The notes under the pieces are model-generated. The model ran no database searches. It had not been told where the DNA came from and was given only the letters and a program-made list of their open reading frames with translations. Made by a program: the position numbers and the translations under genes. From contig NW_020194684.1 of NCBI RefSeq assembly GCF_002865645.1, positions 89,670 to 153,669 of the forward strand: a DNA stretch of 64,000 nucleotides, read 5' to 3'. The stretch comes from Hyaloscypha bicolor E. Lineage: Eukaryota > Ascomycota > Leotiomycetes > Helotiales > Hyaloscyphaceae. This document shows, piece after piece, positions 33,401 through 43,849 of the stretch. The stretch's first letter is position 1, and each line of letters begins with the position of its first letter.

Positions 33401-36400
33401 TTAAAATATTCTAATATTAAGAATTATTTCTCTGAATTATTTAAATAATATCTAGAAAGAATTCAAATAAAGAAGCTAGTATTATAGCTCTTTTAATAGC
33501 TATATATATCTATATATAGGGAATTAGATATTTATAATTATTTAATTTAAAAACTCGAGAACTAAAAAGTTTTTAATTCTATTAAAGAATATAATTATAG
33601 ATATTTCTATTATTTTAGCTATAATAATAAAGCCTTTAAAGTATTTCCTATATCTTATTTCTTAACTAATTCTATAGTTAAGAAATCTATAAAATTATTT
33701 ATTTATTTATTTTATAATAAATATTTCTTCTCAGTTATTATATATATAATAAGTATTAAATAATACTTATTTTAAAAAAAGAACTTTTTAGATATTTATA
33801 AAAACTTTTAAATTATAATTATAAAAGCTTTTTTTAATTTAATTTAAAAGATTAAAAGTCAAATTATATTAATAGAACCTTTTTTATAATTAGGCCTTTT
33901 ACTAGATTTATTTATTAGATTTAAGGTACATTTATAATAAATAATATTAAAATTATATATTATAAAATATATTATCTAATATATATAATAGCTTTTTAAA
34001 TACTTTATTTCTATAAAGTATTAGAGATTATTATAGTCTATAATAACCTTAATTATAAACCTGAACTCTTTAAAATAATAATACTAATATTTAAAGCTTT
34101 AATAATTATAAATAGCTTTCTATTATAAATATTATAGTTATATTTAGTTTCGGAAAGTTTCCGGAACTAAAATACTATTAGATACTAGTATTTTTTTAAA
34201 CTATTACTAGAATTAATTTATTATAAAATAGTATTAGTAATTATGAATTTTAATATATTAGGTTTAATATAAATTTTCTTAAAAGAATTAAAATAGACTA
34301 GAATAGGTATTATAGTAAAAGCTTTTTTTAATATTTTAAAGCTTTTAGCTATTTTATTTATTTATATAAAGAAACCGGATGTCCGGCCCTTTTCTATTTC
34401 TTTTAAGAAATTTATTAAGCCTATAATTACTTGAGAATAATAGTAAATAAACCTATAATAGAAATTAGTAAATCCAAGAAATACTTAAATATTATAAAAA
34501 AAATCTAGTTCTAGTTATTTAATAATATTATAAACCCGTTTAGAATTTGCTTAAATATTTTCTATTTTAATAAAAAAGCCCAAGAATTCGATTTCTTTAA
34601 TATTAAACTCGTATTTACTAAATTTATAAAACAGGTTATTTTTATATAGCCTAATAAATATTTAGTAAATATAATTATAATTTTTATTTTTATTTTAGAA
34701 ATAAATAAGAATATTATTTAAATAAATAATTATAAAATAATTCAGGAATCTTATAAATATAATATTAATATATACTTGAAATTTAGCTAGTATATTAGCT
34801 AGCCTAAAAGATATTATAAGATATTTAAAATAGCTATAGCAGGTTCTAAAAGCCGTTTTATATTTATATTTTTTATAAATTTCTATCTAATAATATATAT
34901 TTTTAAAATCTAATTTTATAAAGATCTTGGCTTTTTAGAGCTAATTAAGCGTTTTATTAATAAAAGAAAACAGATATTAATTCTTAATTATAACTTAATT
35001 AAGTTTATAATAATTAATATAAAAGTATAGCCTTTTATTTTTCTTAGAAATAAAAAAAATAAATGCTTTTATAAGGCTTTTATTAAGATTTATTTAATAT
35101 TTATAAAATATATTCTATAAATATAAATATAATACTTCTAGTTAGATATCTAATAAATTATATAAAAATCTATATAGAACAATATTATTTATATTAATAA
35201 AGTATTTAATATTACTAAAATTAGAAAGTTCTAAAGCTTTATTAGAATTAAAAACCTCTAAAAAAAATTATATTTATTATTCCGGAAATATATAAGTATT
35301 TCTAAAGCTTCTTTCCAGAAAGTATTAATTTATTATATTAAAAACTCTTATTTAGTATTACTAGAATTATATAATAAAATAAAGATCTAATAACTATTAT
35401 AAATATATAAAACCTATTATCTAGAATAATTATATTTGTTTTTAATTAAAAATAAGACTTGAAATACTAGCTTAGAATATAGATTAAACTCTTTACTAAA
35501 CTCTTTTAATATTAGGATTTTAATATTATTAGATTATATAAATATATATATTTATTATTTTTTAATATAGTTTATATATTATATAAAAATTACTTTATAA
35601 AATTCTATATTAAAAATAAGGCTATAAGAGCTAATATTCTTATATTTATAGAACTAGAACTTAAAAAAATATATCGTACTATAATTATTTATAATAAATA
35701 CTTTAAAATTATAAACTTAATAGATTTTAAATCTATTTCTATAAAAAATTATAAATTCTTAATTATATTTAGCTAAAATAATAAAGTTTCTGCTTTAAAT
35801 CTAATTATTATTAAAGAAATTATAATCTAATCTAGCATTATTAAATCTATTATATATTTCTAAAATATCTATTTCTAGCTATATTAATCTTATTTAAATA
35901 GTTATATAAAATAATATGCCTTTTTTATTATAGCTAAAATTATTAATATTTAAGATTTAGTTTTTTTTTCTCTCTATTTCTTAAAAGAGTCTTTTTTAAA
36001 GCACTTTTTTATAATAATAGTATAAATCTATTTCTATAAATACTTTAACTTTTCTATTATTTTGGCTTTATTAGAGTTTTATCGAGTTTATTTATTATAT
36101 TTAAAATATTTTATATTTCCTGAAAAATATTCTTTCTAATTATAAGTTTAATAAACTATATCTAAAATAGAACTAGTACTTTAGTAGGGCCTAGAAAGAG
36201 CTAAAATATTACCTGAAAATTTCTTATATAATTTTTAGAACTTCTTTTTTCTTTTTTAATAGTTTTATAAATTAGAATTCTTAGAAATAAAATTACTCTT
36301 ATTAGATTCTCTAATTTTTATTTTCCTTAATTTAAAATAAGTAATATATTTTACTTTCTGAGTTTTCTTAAGCTATTTAGAAATAGATATTACTTTATTT

Positions 36401-37435
36401 TCTAAGAAAATAAATATAAGTATTTAATAAGTCTTAAAATTAGATAGAATAGTATTAAGAGTTTAGATCTGATTTCTTTTAGAATATAGGTTCTAATTAA
36501 CTTCGAGATTAATTATTTGAATATATAATTTAATAACTATTTTATTATTCTTTTAATAAAGATCTCGAAGTTTCTTAAAGGTATTTTACTAATAAATTTG
36601 AAGTAATTTAAATATATTAGCTAAATAGGCCTTAAATTACTTCTAATAGATTTTATATAATAATAGGCTTTATTTTATTATAGTTTCTCAAGTATTATAA
36701 GATTTATTCCTAAAAGTATTTATAATAAAGTTAATTCTAGAAAAGTATTTATTATAAGTCTAAGATTAAGTTCTAAAAACCGCCTTTTAGAAGAATATAA
36801 ATATTTTTTATTTGTTAAGAAACTTTCTATAATATAAGTCAGGTATCCGGATTTTAAAAAGCTTCTTTTAATTTAAATATATTTTCAAGATATTATATAA
36901 TAGCTTCTAATAAATAATATTAAAATTACTTTTAAAGCTTATTATATTAGGAAGAAAATAGGTTCTAATTCTATTTTAGAAAGTTCTTTAATAGGAATTA
37001 CTAAAGAAAATAGAATAGATTTATAAATAGAATTTCTATAAAATATAATAAACTATAAAGTATTTCTAAGGGTATTCTTATATTATTCTAATTATAGGAT
37101 ATATTAATTAATTATATCTACTAATTCTTGCTTTTATTAGAGTACTTTAACTTTAGTATATAAGCCTTATTTTATAGCTTAAATAATAGTTACTTGAATA
37201 TTAATCTGGGTATTTGAATTATTACTAGAATTATTTTTATTATTATTACTTGTTTATAAAGGCTCCTAAAAAGTCCTATTAAAAGTATTAAATAAGCCTT
37301 TATTATTACTAGTATTAGAATTAATTTAGTTAACTTTTTCTATAAAAATAGCTTTAGTAAAAAATTATATATTTTATAGACTTCGAGATATAATTACTTA
37401 TTAAACTATTTCCTTTAAAAGTAAAGAGATTAGCT

Positions 37436-37733
37436 TATAAGGTATTTATTAGTAGGTAATAAGATAATAGAATAAATTAATAAGTTATAAAACTATAGTA
37501 TTAAATTTAATATAGAATTAATTTCTATTTCTTCTATAAAGTTCAGGGAAACCTTCTTTAAATAGGAAGCCCTAATAACATATATATAATTAGTGATTTA
37601 TAAGCCTAATACTTATAATATAAGTAGTAGTTAGCTATAATAATAAAGGGCTATTAATCTTTCTAATTAATTCCCGTAATATCCGAGGTTTATTATATGT
37701 TCTTTGGTTATATGCGACTCTATATATATTATA
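37436..37733 (-). repeat. Outer Gypsy element, right LTR (298 bp)
   Basis: Partner of 23187-23484; 5' LTR in the element's orientation. Bordered outside by the ATTAA target duplication. Confidence 0.87.
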
Positions 37734-37738
37734 ATTAA

Positions 37739-38142
37739 CTTCTATTAAATATTAAAGAATTAATATAATTATATATTTTAAAGAGAATATTTTATAAATA
37801 TTTTTAATAAACTTGCTTAGTTAATTAAAATCGAATATATTATATAAGCAAGATTATTAAGAATTAAAGATATAAGTTTTTTTAAGAAAAAAATCTATGA
37901 TTTCTTAATAATGTACTCGTATTTGAGTTTATACTTATAAACCGGAGCTTACTTAAATAGCCGATTAACTAATTAGTGCTTGCGAAGGCAATGGGGACCC
38001 TGCTTAATTAATCGCTTATATTAATAAATAGGGGGTGGTGAAGAAACACATCGTCTTCGGTTTAGCAACAATATTAGATACTCTTAGTTTTTTCGTGTTT
38101 CTATGGTATAGGAAAGAGCCCAACGTTGGTTAGAAGCGCATC
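37739..38142. other. Transition from AT block to gene island
   Basis: AT-rich to about 37960, then normal composition. No gene supported. The right part may be an eroded 5' portion of the membrane protein pseudogene that follows. Confidence 0.5.
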
Positions 38143-38790
38143 TTGCTGGCAGATGGGGCAGTACAATTCGTGACAATTACTGCCGTTCTGACCCGCTGGG
38201 TAATAGTAACTCAGGCCGCCTTCGCCACATCGATGCTAGCTGGTTTGATTCTCGAACAACCGGCAGTAGCTTTGGCGGACTCAGCAACACTCTCCATTAC
38301 GCGAGCCAGCAATAACGAGCCCTGGGGCTTGTCCGTCCTACTTTCTAGAACTCGCAATCGATCTGCCAAATTTCGCTTTCACAATCTCGGCTTATTACTT
38401 ACTCAGTTCGTCGACTACACTATTGCAATTTACATTGGACTATACTCCTGTCAGATTTTACAATTGATACCATCCAAAGCGAATCACAAAACTCGCTTGT
38501 ATACTGCGGTTCGAATTCCACTAATCCCTGGCCTGACGGCTCAGACTTCACGGATCAGCAACGAGATAGGAATCTTTGGCAAGCGAGACCCGCAACATAC
38601 CCAACCTTCGCTGGGTACTTATACGCACCTCCATTGTAATGGATGACGTGGATAATCCTGGTGTCATCATTCGTGCTTTTCTTCCCTCTACGGTTAGCAC
38701 CCTCTCGATCATCTCTACGGGGCTTCGGAGGTGTAGCCTCGGTATTGGGCATGCGGATTGCGGAAGGGGAAGGTGGACTAAGATCATGGA
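38143..38790 (+). pseudogene. Remnant of a fungal multi-pass membrane protein gene
   Basis: The first part (38152-38350) reads AVQFVTITAVLTRWVIVTQA, then AAFATSMLAGLILEQ and DSATLSITRASN, typical of a membrane-spanning stretch in uncharacterised Pezizomycotina proteins. Later, in another frame, the pieces ATYPTFAGYLYAPP (~38595-38635) and MDDVDNPGVIIRAFLPS (~38640-38690) occur, motifs that follow in such proteins. Frame changes and the missing N- and C-terminal parts make this a broken gene. It lies 400 bp from the edge of the outer retrotransposon. No function is known to me. Confidence 0.6.
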
Positions 38791-38854
38791 GAAGTTCTGA
38801 TTAAGCAAACGAGAAGGGGTGAACGTGGTTGAGGTGGTGGACGTGATACATCCT

Positions 38855-40108
38855 CTAGCATGAAAACGGCCCTCTTAACAACCCATCCCACTTAGCCTTC
38901 ACAGCGTCCAGATCCCTCCAACCATCTCTCAACCTCTCATCCCTCGTTCTCCCCTCCTCGCCACCACCTGCAACTCTCATCTCCCCTTGCATCCTCGCCC
39001 CCTTCACCAGCGCCGCAGTTCTCGGCTGTCTCTTCTCCGCGAACTCCTTAAAAGCCCTCTTCAACTCATCGGCATCCACCCCATCACAAACATTCGGCAA
39101 CAGCTCAGACAACCACCAACAATCCTCCAACGCCTGATTAGCGCCTTGTCCCAAGTGCGGACTCGTAGGATGTGCCGCATCACCCACAAGCACACACCTT
39201 CCGCCTCTACTTACCCAATTCTCAGGGTCCAGCGCCTCCCTATCATAAAGTCCATACTTAATCACCTTCTCCGCCGCATCCACCAACTCGCTAACCTCCT
39301 CGCACCACCCCTCAAACTCCGCTTTCAACCTCCTCTTGAAATCCTTCAGCTGATCCGCATCCATCGACTGCCACGTCTCGACATCCTTCGTCTCGGACCG
39401 GCTTGTGATAGCCCACCCGGTCATCCCCTCCTCAACGCGATAACTAGGAAACGTAATAAAGTGTCGTCCCGGCCCATAGAAATTCTTCCACACCCCCTTC
39501 TTCCCCAGCACCGCGTGCGGCGTCCTCGAGATCCCAGCAACCTGCACCAATCCCGTGAACACGGGCTCAATCTCCACGACGCCTCTCTGACGGAGCAGGA
39601 TCGCGCGAGCCGCGGAACGGATGCCGTCGCAGGCTACCAGGAAAGAACCTGTTTCTTGGAGCCCAGAGGAGGAGGTTGCCGTCACGGCATCCGTGGATTC
39701 GACGATGGAGTCCAGTTTCCAGCCTTCGAGGAGAGGGATGCCGGATGATTTCAGGGCAGATTTGAGAGCGAGGTTCAGAACACTACGCTTTACGCCACAA
39801 ACGGGCTGTCCATAAGTCTCTTTCCATGTCGAAGGTGAGTCCGTACCACCTATTTCTTCCCCTGCCCATGTGTAATCACGGATCGCTTGCACGTTCGGAA
39901 CCGACGTGGTGATCGGGGACGCGAGATCGAGGAGCGCGAGGACTTTGAGGCCGTTGGGCATGAGCATCAAACCCGACCCTGCATCGCCGAGTTCACGAAC
40001 TTTCTCGAGAACGATGGGAGAGTAGCCTTTCATTTTGAGCAGAAGAGCGAGGATGGGGCCGGAGATTCCTGCGCCGATGATGAGGACTTTTGGTGATGGA
40101 GGTTGCAT
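38855..40108 (-). CDS. FAD-dependent aromatic-type monooxygenase (salicylate hydroxylase-like)
   Basis: A 417-residue single-exon flavoprotein of the class A NAD(P)H-dependent hydroxylase family. The FAD ADP-binding motif VLIIGAGISG is at residues 8-17. The conserved CDGIRSAAR (DG motif) lies at ~160-168, and the FAD ribityl/pyrophosphate motif GDAAHPTSPHLGQG at ~309-322. Length is normal for the family. These enzymes hydroxylate aromatic or polyketide-like substrates; the closest type is salicylate or 6-hydroxynicotinate monooxygenase, but the substrate is not determinable here. The ATG at 40108 was chosen over an upstream in-frame ATG at 40327 because the Rossmann motif then begins a few residues in. 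The 73-codon extension is low-quality sequence. No partner gene lies nearby. The gene is intact although it sits between RIP blocks. Confidence 0.93.
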   Translation of the reverse strand: MQPPSPKVLIIGAGISGPILALLLKMKGYSPIVLEKVRELGDAGSGLMLMPNGLKVLALLDLASPITTSVPNVQAIRDYTWAGEEIGGTDSPSTWKETYGQPVCGVKRSVLNLALKSALKSSGIPLLEGWKLDSIVESTDAVTATSSSGLQETGSFLVACDGIRSAARAILLRQRGVVEIEPVFTGLVQVAGISRTPHAVLGKKGVWKNFYGPGRHFITFPSYRVEEGMTGWAITSRSETKDVETWQSMDADQLKDFKRRLKAEFEGWCEEVSELVDAAEKVIKYGLYDREALDPENWVSRGGRCVLVGDAAHPTSPHLGQGANQALEDCWWLSELLPNVCDGVDADELKRAFKEFAEKRQPRTAALVKGARMQGEMRVAGGGEEGRTRDERLRDGWRDLDAVKAKWDGLLRGPFSC

Positions 40109-41481
40109 CCCGGCTGGGAGTTTGTCAATTTCCCTGGCCAGTGAAAAGACTTCCCAGCTTAAATGGAAACGGGAAAAGAGTTGAGGAGAACTTCTGCGGT
40201 GGAATTGATTATGAATTGAGAGAGTTGAAACTTTGATACAGAAGCGACTGTGCGAAGGAGAGTAAAGACAATATATACAAGTCTGAACGAAAGCAGGAAG
40301 ATAGAATCTGAGAATGAATGATTCCACGATTCGGTTCGGGCCTCGCGCCTCGCGCAGCGAACTGAGGTCAAATTGTCCGAACCCCCATTGTCCAATAGGG
40401 AGATTGTTGACCGGGGTTAAAAATTCCTCTTGTGCTGACTCACGCCGAACTCAGCCCAAGCTACGCAATGGAGCTGCGAAACACACTCTGCTTTGGGGTA
40501 TATGTTCGCCGAATATGAGATGGGAAGTTATCAGAGTGCAGGAATGGATAAATGAACATGATGCGGAACTGAGTGGCAAAACGTTTGGGATTGACGCGCA
40601 CCCCTTTTCACGTCGATCACGTGATCCTACTCATGTTACAATCAAAGTTAGACGCTAGTCTCATCTTTGCTAATTCCGTTTTAGTCTCTGAATGTGAGTA
40701 GGAGTTGCTTTAACTTTAGCCCAGGGTGGGTAGCTTAAGCGTAAGGCAGAGTTAGTATAAAAATATATTAGGAAACTTATTTTAGCTCTCTTAAAGCTTA
40801 GTTATATTCTTTTTGTCTTATTTTTAAGAGCGCGCTTTATTTTAATTTAAATAAGAATTATTTTTATATTATTCTTAAATCTAGATCTATTTATATATAT
40901 TATACTTATATAATAAAGTAATTAAGACTTTTTTTTCTTATAATATTAGGCGACATTGTAGTATTGGACCTGCTGTTTTCGGCAGGTTTGGTCGCTGTTT
41001 TATGGGGGGTCGAACCCCGGGAAGATCCATTACATGTCGAGCCTGGCTCTCGTCAAGCGGCTGATCGTCGGAGCAAAGCTGCTCTAGGAGCTCCAAAACG
41101 TCAGCTCTTGGGATCCTCCTGCAACTGTCGACTCTTGAGGTGCCTCTTTTGGACTCGATAGCCCCCCCCCGAAACGGGGGGCCGGTCACCGTGGCAGTCA
41201 CCCTTCCGGCGCTTCGAGCCCTCTGTCCTTCAAACATACTTATATGTCCTCATCCTTCCCCTATCTCTCTCGCAACCATTACTTCTCACCGACCATAATA
41301 TCCTTTCCCCCCTCCTCTGCACCCATTACTCTTTACGATAATAGTATAGCCAAGACTATATCCCACCAAAGCAGAACGATCCTGTCGTTCTTATGGCCCC
41401 GAGCCGGTACACGCCTGTCGACGTATAACTGCCAGATATCTCGATATAGGGCCTTTAAGTCCTTTATTATTATATTAAATA
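40109..41481. other. Intergenic; AT-rich patch and a GC-rich patch
   Basis: The region 40109-40330 is the leader and promoter of the monooxygenase gene. From 40740 to 40950 the DNA is AT-rich. From 40960 to 41240 it is GC-rich, with a hairpin of a C-run and a G-run around GAAAC (~41161-41182). No gene could be supported. Confidence 0.5.
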
Positions 41482-41570
41482 CGAGATCTGGGCCGCTTCG
41501 CTAAAATTAAAGACTGGCCCCGAAGCTTGCGTAGGGGCCAGTCTTTAATTTTGCCCTGATCTCGATTCGA
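41482..41570. repeat. Long near-perfect hairpin
   Basis: The inner arms 41503-41521 (AAAATTAAAGACTGGCCCC) and 41534-41552 are perfect 19-bp complements around a 12-base loop. The outer arms CGAGATCTGGGC (~41482) and GCCCTGATCTCG (~41553-41566) pair almost fully as well. No protein-coding role is seen. A structurally matching hairpin occurs at 48863-48946. Confidence 0.85.
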
Positions 41571-41808
41571 GATTAATTAGATGCCTCAGGTACTTATTTA
41601 AGGGATATCAGCTTTACTGACTTTAAATTCACTTTGAAAATTCACTTTTTGAAGGCTAAAATTTTTCCAGGTAAGCTAAATAAGGTAGGTTTTAATTTCG
41701 AATTCCAAAGCTTCTTTCCTTTAATAAATATATATACATATACGTAAGTCAACCCCATACCCGCTACGGGCCTGCCCCTGGCCTGTAACGCTCCTTACGG
41801 TCCGTAGA

Positions 41809-42059
41809 ATGTCTTCTCTCCTATCTGCTCCCGCTGCTTCAGCAGCACTAGCACCAGCCCCAGCTGCAGCTGCAGCTCCAGCTTCAGCACCACCACTATC
41901 ACCACCACCACCACCACCACCACCAGCAGCAGTAGCAACAGCAGCTTCAGCACCACCACTACCACCACCACCAGCAGTAGCAACAGCAGCAACAGCACCA
42001 CCACTACCACCACCACCAGCAGTAGCAACAGCAGCAACAGCAGCAGCACCAGCAGTAGT

Positions 42060-42090
<31 letters not shown>

Positions 42091-42235
42091 CCAGTACCAG
42101 CACCTGCCCTACCTGCCCTGCCTGCCCTGCCTGCCCTGCCTGCCCTGCCTGCCCTGCCTGCCCGCCCAACCCGTACCATAACGGCGCTCTCTTTGCTGGC
42201 TCTGCTACAGGTGCCTGTTTTGCGGCCCGGCCATA
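41809..42235 (+). repeat. Ala/Pro-coding triplet and 9-bp repeats in an open frame
   Basis: The open frame starting at 41809 (MSSLLSAPAAS) consists mostly of CAG/CAC/GCA triplet arrays (41860-42100) and about eight tandem 9-bp units CCTGCCCTG (42105-42165) that translate as repeated LPA. It runs unbroken into the transposon at 42236 and ends inside it at 42333. It may be the first exon of a low-complexity gene, but nothing outside the repeats identifies it. The reverse strand is also open over the repeat, as expected for triplet arrays. Confidence 0.55.
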
Positions 42236-43153
42236 ATCGTGCGTCAGGACTTGCACTAAATCCCCTACGTCCCTGCGGGTTTAGTGCGTATCAGCGATAC
42301 GGTCAAAAATCAGCGATACGGTCATTTTTTTAGAACACCAATTTTCGGAATTTTGGTGAAAATCAAAGAAAAATATTTTATAGTTTATATGGAGTTTATA
42401 CTATAATTAATAATTGAAATTCTCTTACTTTCACATCGCATGTGTACGCAGTATAAAATGCTGGAAATATTACACACTTTACCTCGTCGGCGACCCCCCC
42501 AAAATACTTCGATTCTAAGAAATCAATTAATTACACAACCACCATGTCTTAATTCGTGTACCCAATAATTGTCTCCTTCCCATTAGTAGCTAATCTAACT
42601 ATATTACCAAAGCCATTATTATAAAATAAAGGGGGAAGGGGGGAGTGGCTTGACAAAACCAAGTTCTCTGCCTAGCATTTATTATTATGCGCAAATATGC
42701 GTCGCCTGGTGGGTGGATGCGCTCTCTCCCAGAATCTTATTAGCCATCCCCCGCACTCTCTTGAGGTTAATATTATGGCCTAAATAGATTAAAAAATCAA
42801 TAAACTGCTTTAGGGCATTTTCCTGATCACGATAAAGGGCCTTGTTGAAGCCCCCTTTGGTGTTTTGTAGTAATCGGCCAGCGAGCCGCGCTTTCCAGAG
42901 GCATAATTTGACCCTGAATTAACGCGCAATCGCAGATTTTTGACGTGTGGGTTCCTGGCATAGAAATCGGAGGCCTGGGCCATCCTTTTCTCTTCTTCTG
43001 GGTCGAATTTGGCCATGGTATTAATATTTAATTAATTAAAATCGATATAATAGTAAAAAAAATGACCGTATCGCTGATTTTTGACCGTATCGCTAATATG
43101 CACTAAACCCGCAGGGACATAGGGGATTTAGTGCAAGTCCTGACGCACGATTA
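42234..43153 (-). mobile_element. Non-autonomous Pogo/Fot1-like (Tc1-mariner) transposon
   Basis: The element spans 42236-43151 (916 bp) and is flanked by TA on both sides (42234-42235, 43152-43153). The terminal inverted repeats are ~95 bp (42236-42330 and ~43056-43151) with only three mismatches, all transitions. Each repeat holds two direct copies of CAGCGATACGGTCA, likely transposase-binding sites. The interior carries a decayed transposase N-terminus on the minus strand. The catalytic DDE region is missing, so this is an internal-deletion derivative that would need a transposase in trans. The high TIR identity, in contrast to its RIP-degraded surroundings, suggests recent insertion. Confidence 0.88.
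42700..43016 (-). pseudogene. Pogo-type transposase N-terminal remnant
   Basis: The minus strand from 43016 reads MAKFDPEEEKRMAQASDFYA then RNPHVK, the start of a Psq/CENP-B-like helix-turn-helix. After a frame change near 42870 it reads NKALYRDQENALKQFIDFL, then LGHNINLKRVRGMANKILGE, the second DNA-binding region of fungal Pogo/Fot1 transposases. No DDE domain follows; the frame ends near 42700. Confidence 0.75.
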
Positions 43154-43279
43154 CTACTAACCCCGCCCGGCCTGCTAACCTGGAGGCTAAACTTGGCTAA
43201 TTCGTTAGTCAAGTTTATATTACCGGGTATATATATTATACTAGCGAGTCGGATATATAGATAATATATATAGTTATAG

Positions 43280-43849
43280 CTAGTTGGTTTAGAGAAAGCT
43301 ATACTAACTACTATTATAATAGTAAGAGTACCTATTATTCTTTCTGTAAGTGCTTTTTATACCTGTTTACTAATCTTTTACAGACCGTAACTAACCTAAT
43401 GAGTACTTATAGGTACTACTACTACTCTCTCTCTTTCTCTAGCTCTAGCTCTAGCTCCTGCCCCTGCTACTACTAATCCATATCCGCTTTACCGGGTTAT
43501 TTCCGGTAGTTATATAGGTAACCGGGTTACTTCTGGCAGATTATCTTTATATATATATATATCTACTACAGATTATTACGGATTATAACTAATATATAAA
43601 TAGCTTACCGCCTTACTATTTCTTATTACTATTACCTATTTACTTTCTCTTAGAGAGTATACTATTTCGCTAAGCTTTATAGGAAGCTAGTAGTTCTTTA
43701 TAAAAAGAAGACAAAGGTACTAGAAGAGGAAAAGGAAACGAATTACTTGGTACTAGAGACAGAGAAGGAGAAGAGAAAGGAGGAAGAGAGAGAGGAGGAA
43801 GAAGAAGAGAAGAAAGAGGAAAGGAAAGAAAGTAAATAGAATAAGAAAT
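43280..43849 (+). pseudogene. Relic of an intron-containing coding sequence with a Lys/Glu-rich end
   Basis: The segment 43348-43383 is a textbook fungal intron (GTAAGT donor, ACTAAT branch site, TTTTACAG acceptor). A second acceptor (CTTTCTCTTAG, ~43650) opens a frame YYFAKLYRKLVVLYKKKTK followed by about 40 residues that are mostly Glu, Lys and Arg, ending near 43849. The GAG/AAG-rich stretch is little affected by RIP. Upstream frames are broken. The family is not recognised; similar Lys/Glu-rich ends occur in repeat-associated fungal proteins, which is inference. Confidence 0.35.

Larger units (their letters stand above)
23182..37738 (-). mobile_element. RIP-degraded Ty3/Gypsy LTR retrotransposon, split by a nested element
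   Basis: The outer element spans 23187-37733 and is flanked by a 5-bp direct repeat ATTAA (23182-23186 and 37734-37738). Its two LTRs are both 298 bp. The intervening 6.76 kb at 23647-30409 belongs to a younger insertion (element plus one TSD copy), leaving ~7.78 kb of its own sequence. On the minus strand, decayed reverse-transcriptase motifs are visible around 34925-35045 (YINYYKLN-like) and 34441-34495 (FLGFTNFYYRFI-like), the Ty3/Gypsy signature. All frames are full of stops and AT content is extreme, consistent with RIP. A second copy of the family starts at 57346. Confidence 0.88.

Noticed and set aside
38987..39748. 253-codon plus-strand frame opposite the flavin monooxygenase
   Set aside because: Shadow of the monooxygenase; its composition mirrors the codon bias of the true gene.
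40730..40765. tRNA A-box-like word TAGCTTAAGC in GTAGCTTAAGCGTAAGGCAG
   Set aside because: No B box or cloverleaf follows; the next bases are AT-rich.
41000..41030. Pol III B-box-like word on the minus strand (GGGGTTCGACCCC), possible tRNA or SINE
   Set aside because: No matching acceptor stem, anticodon arm or A box at the right distance could be drawn.
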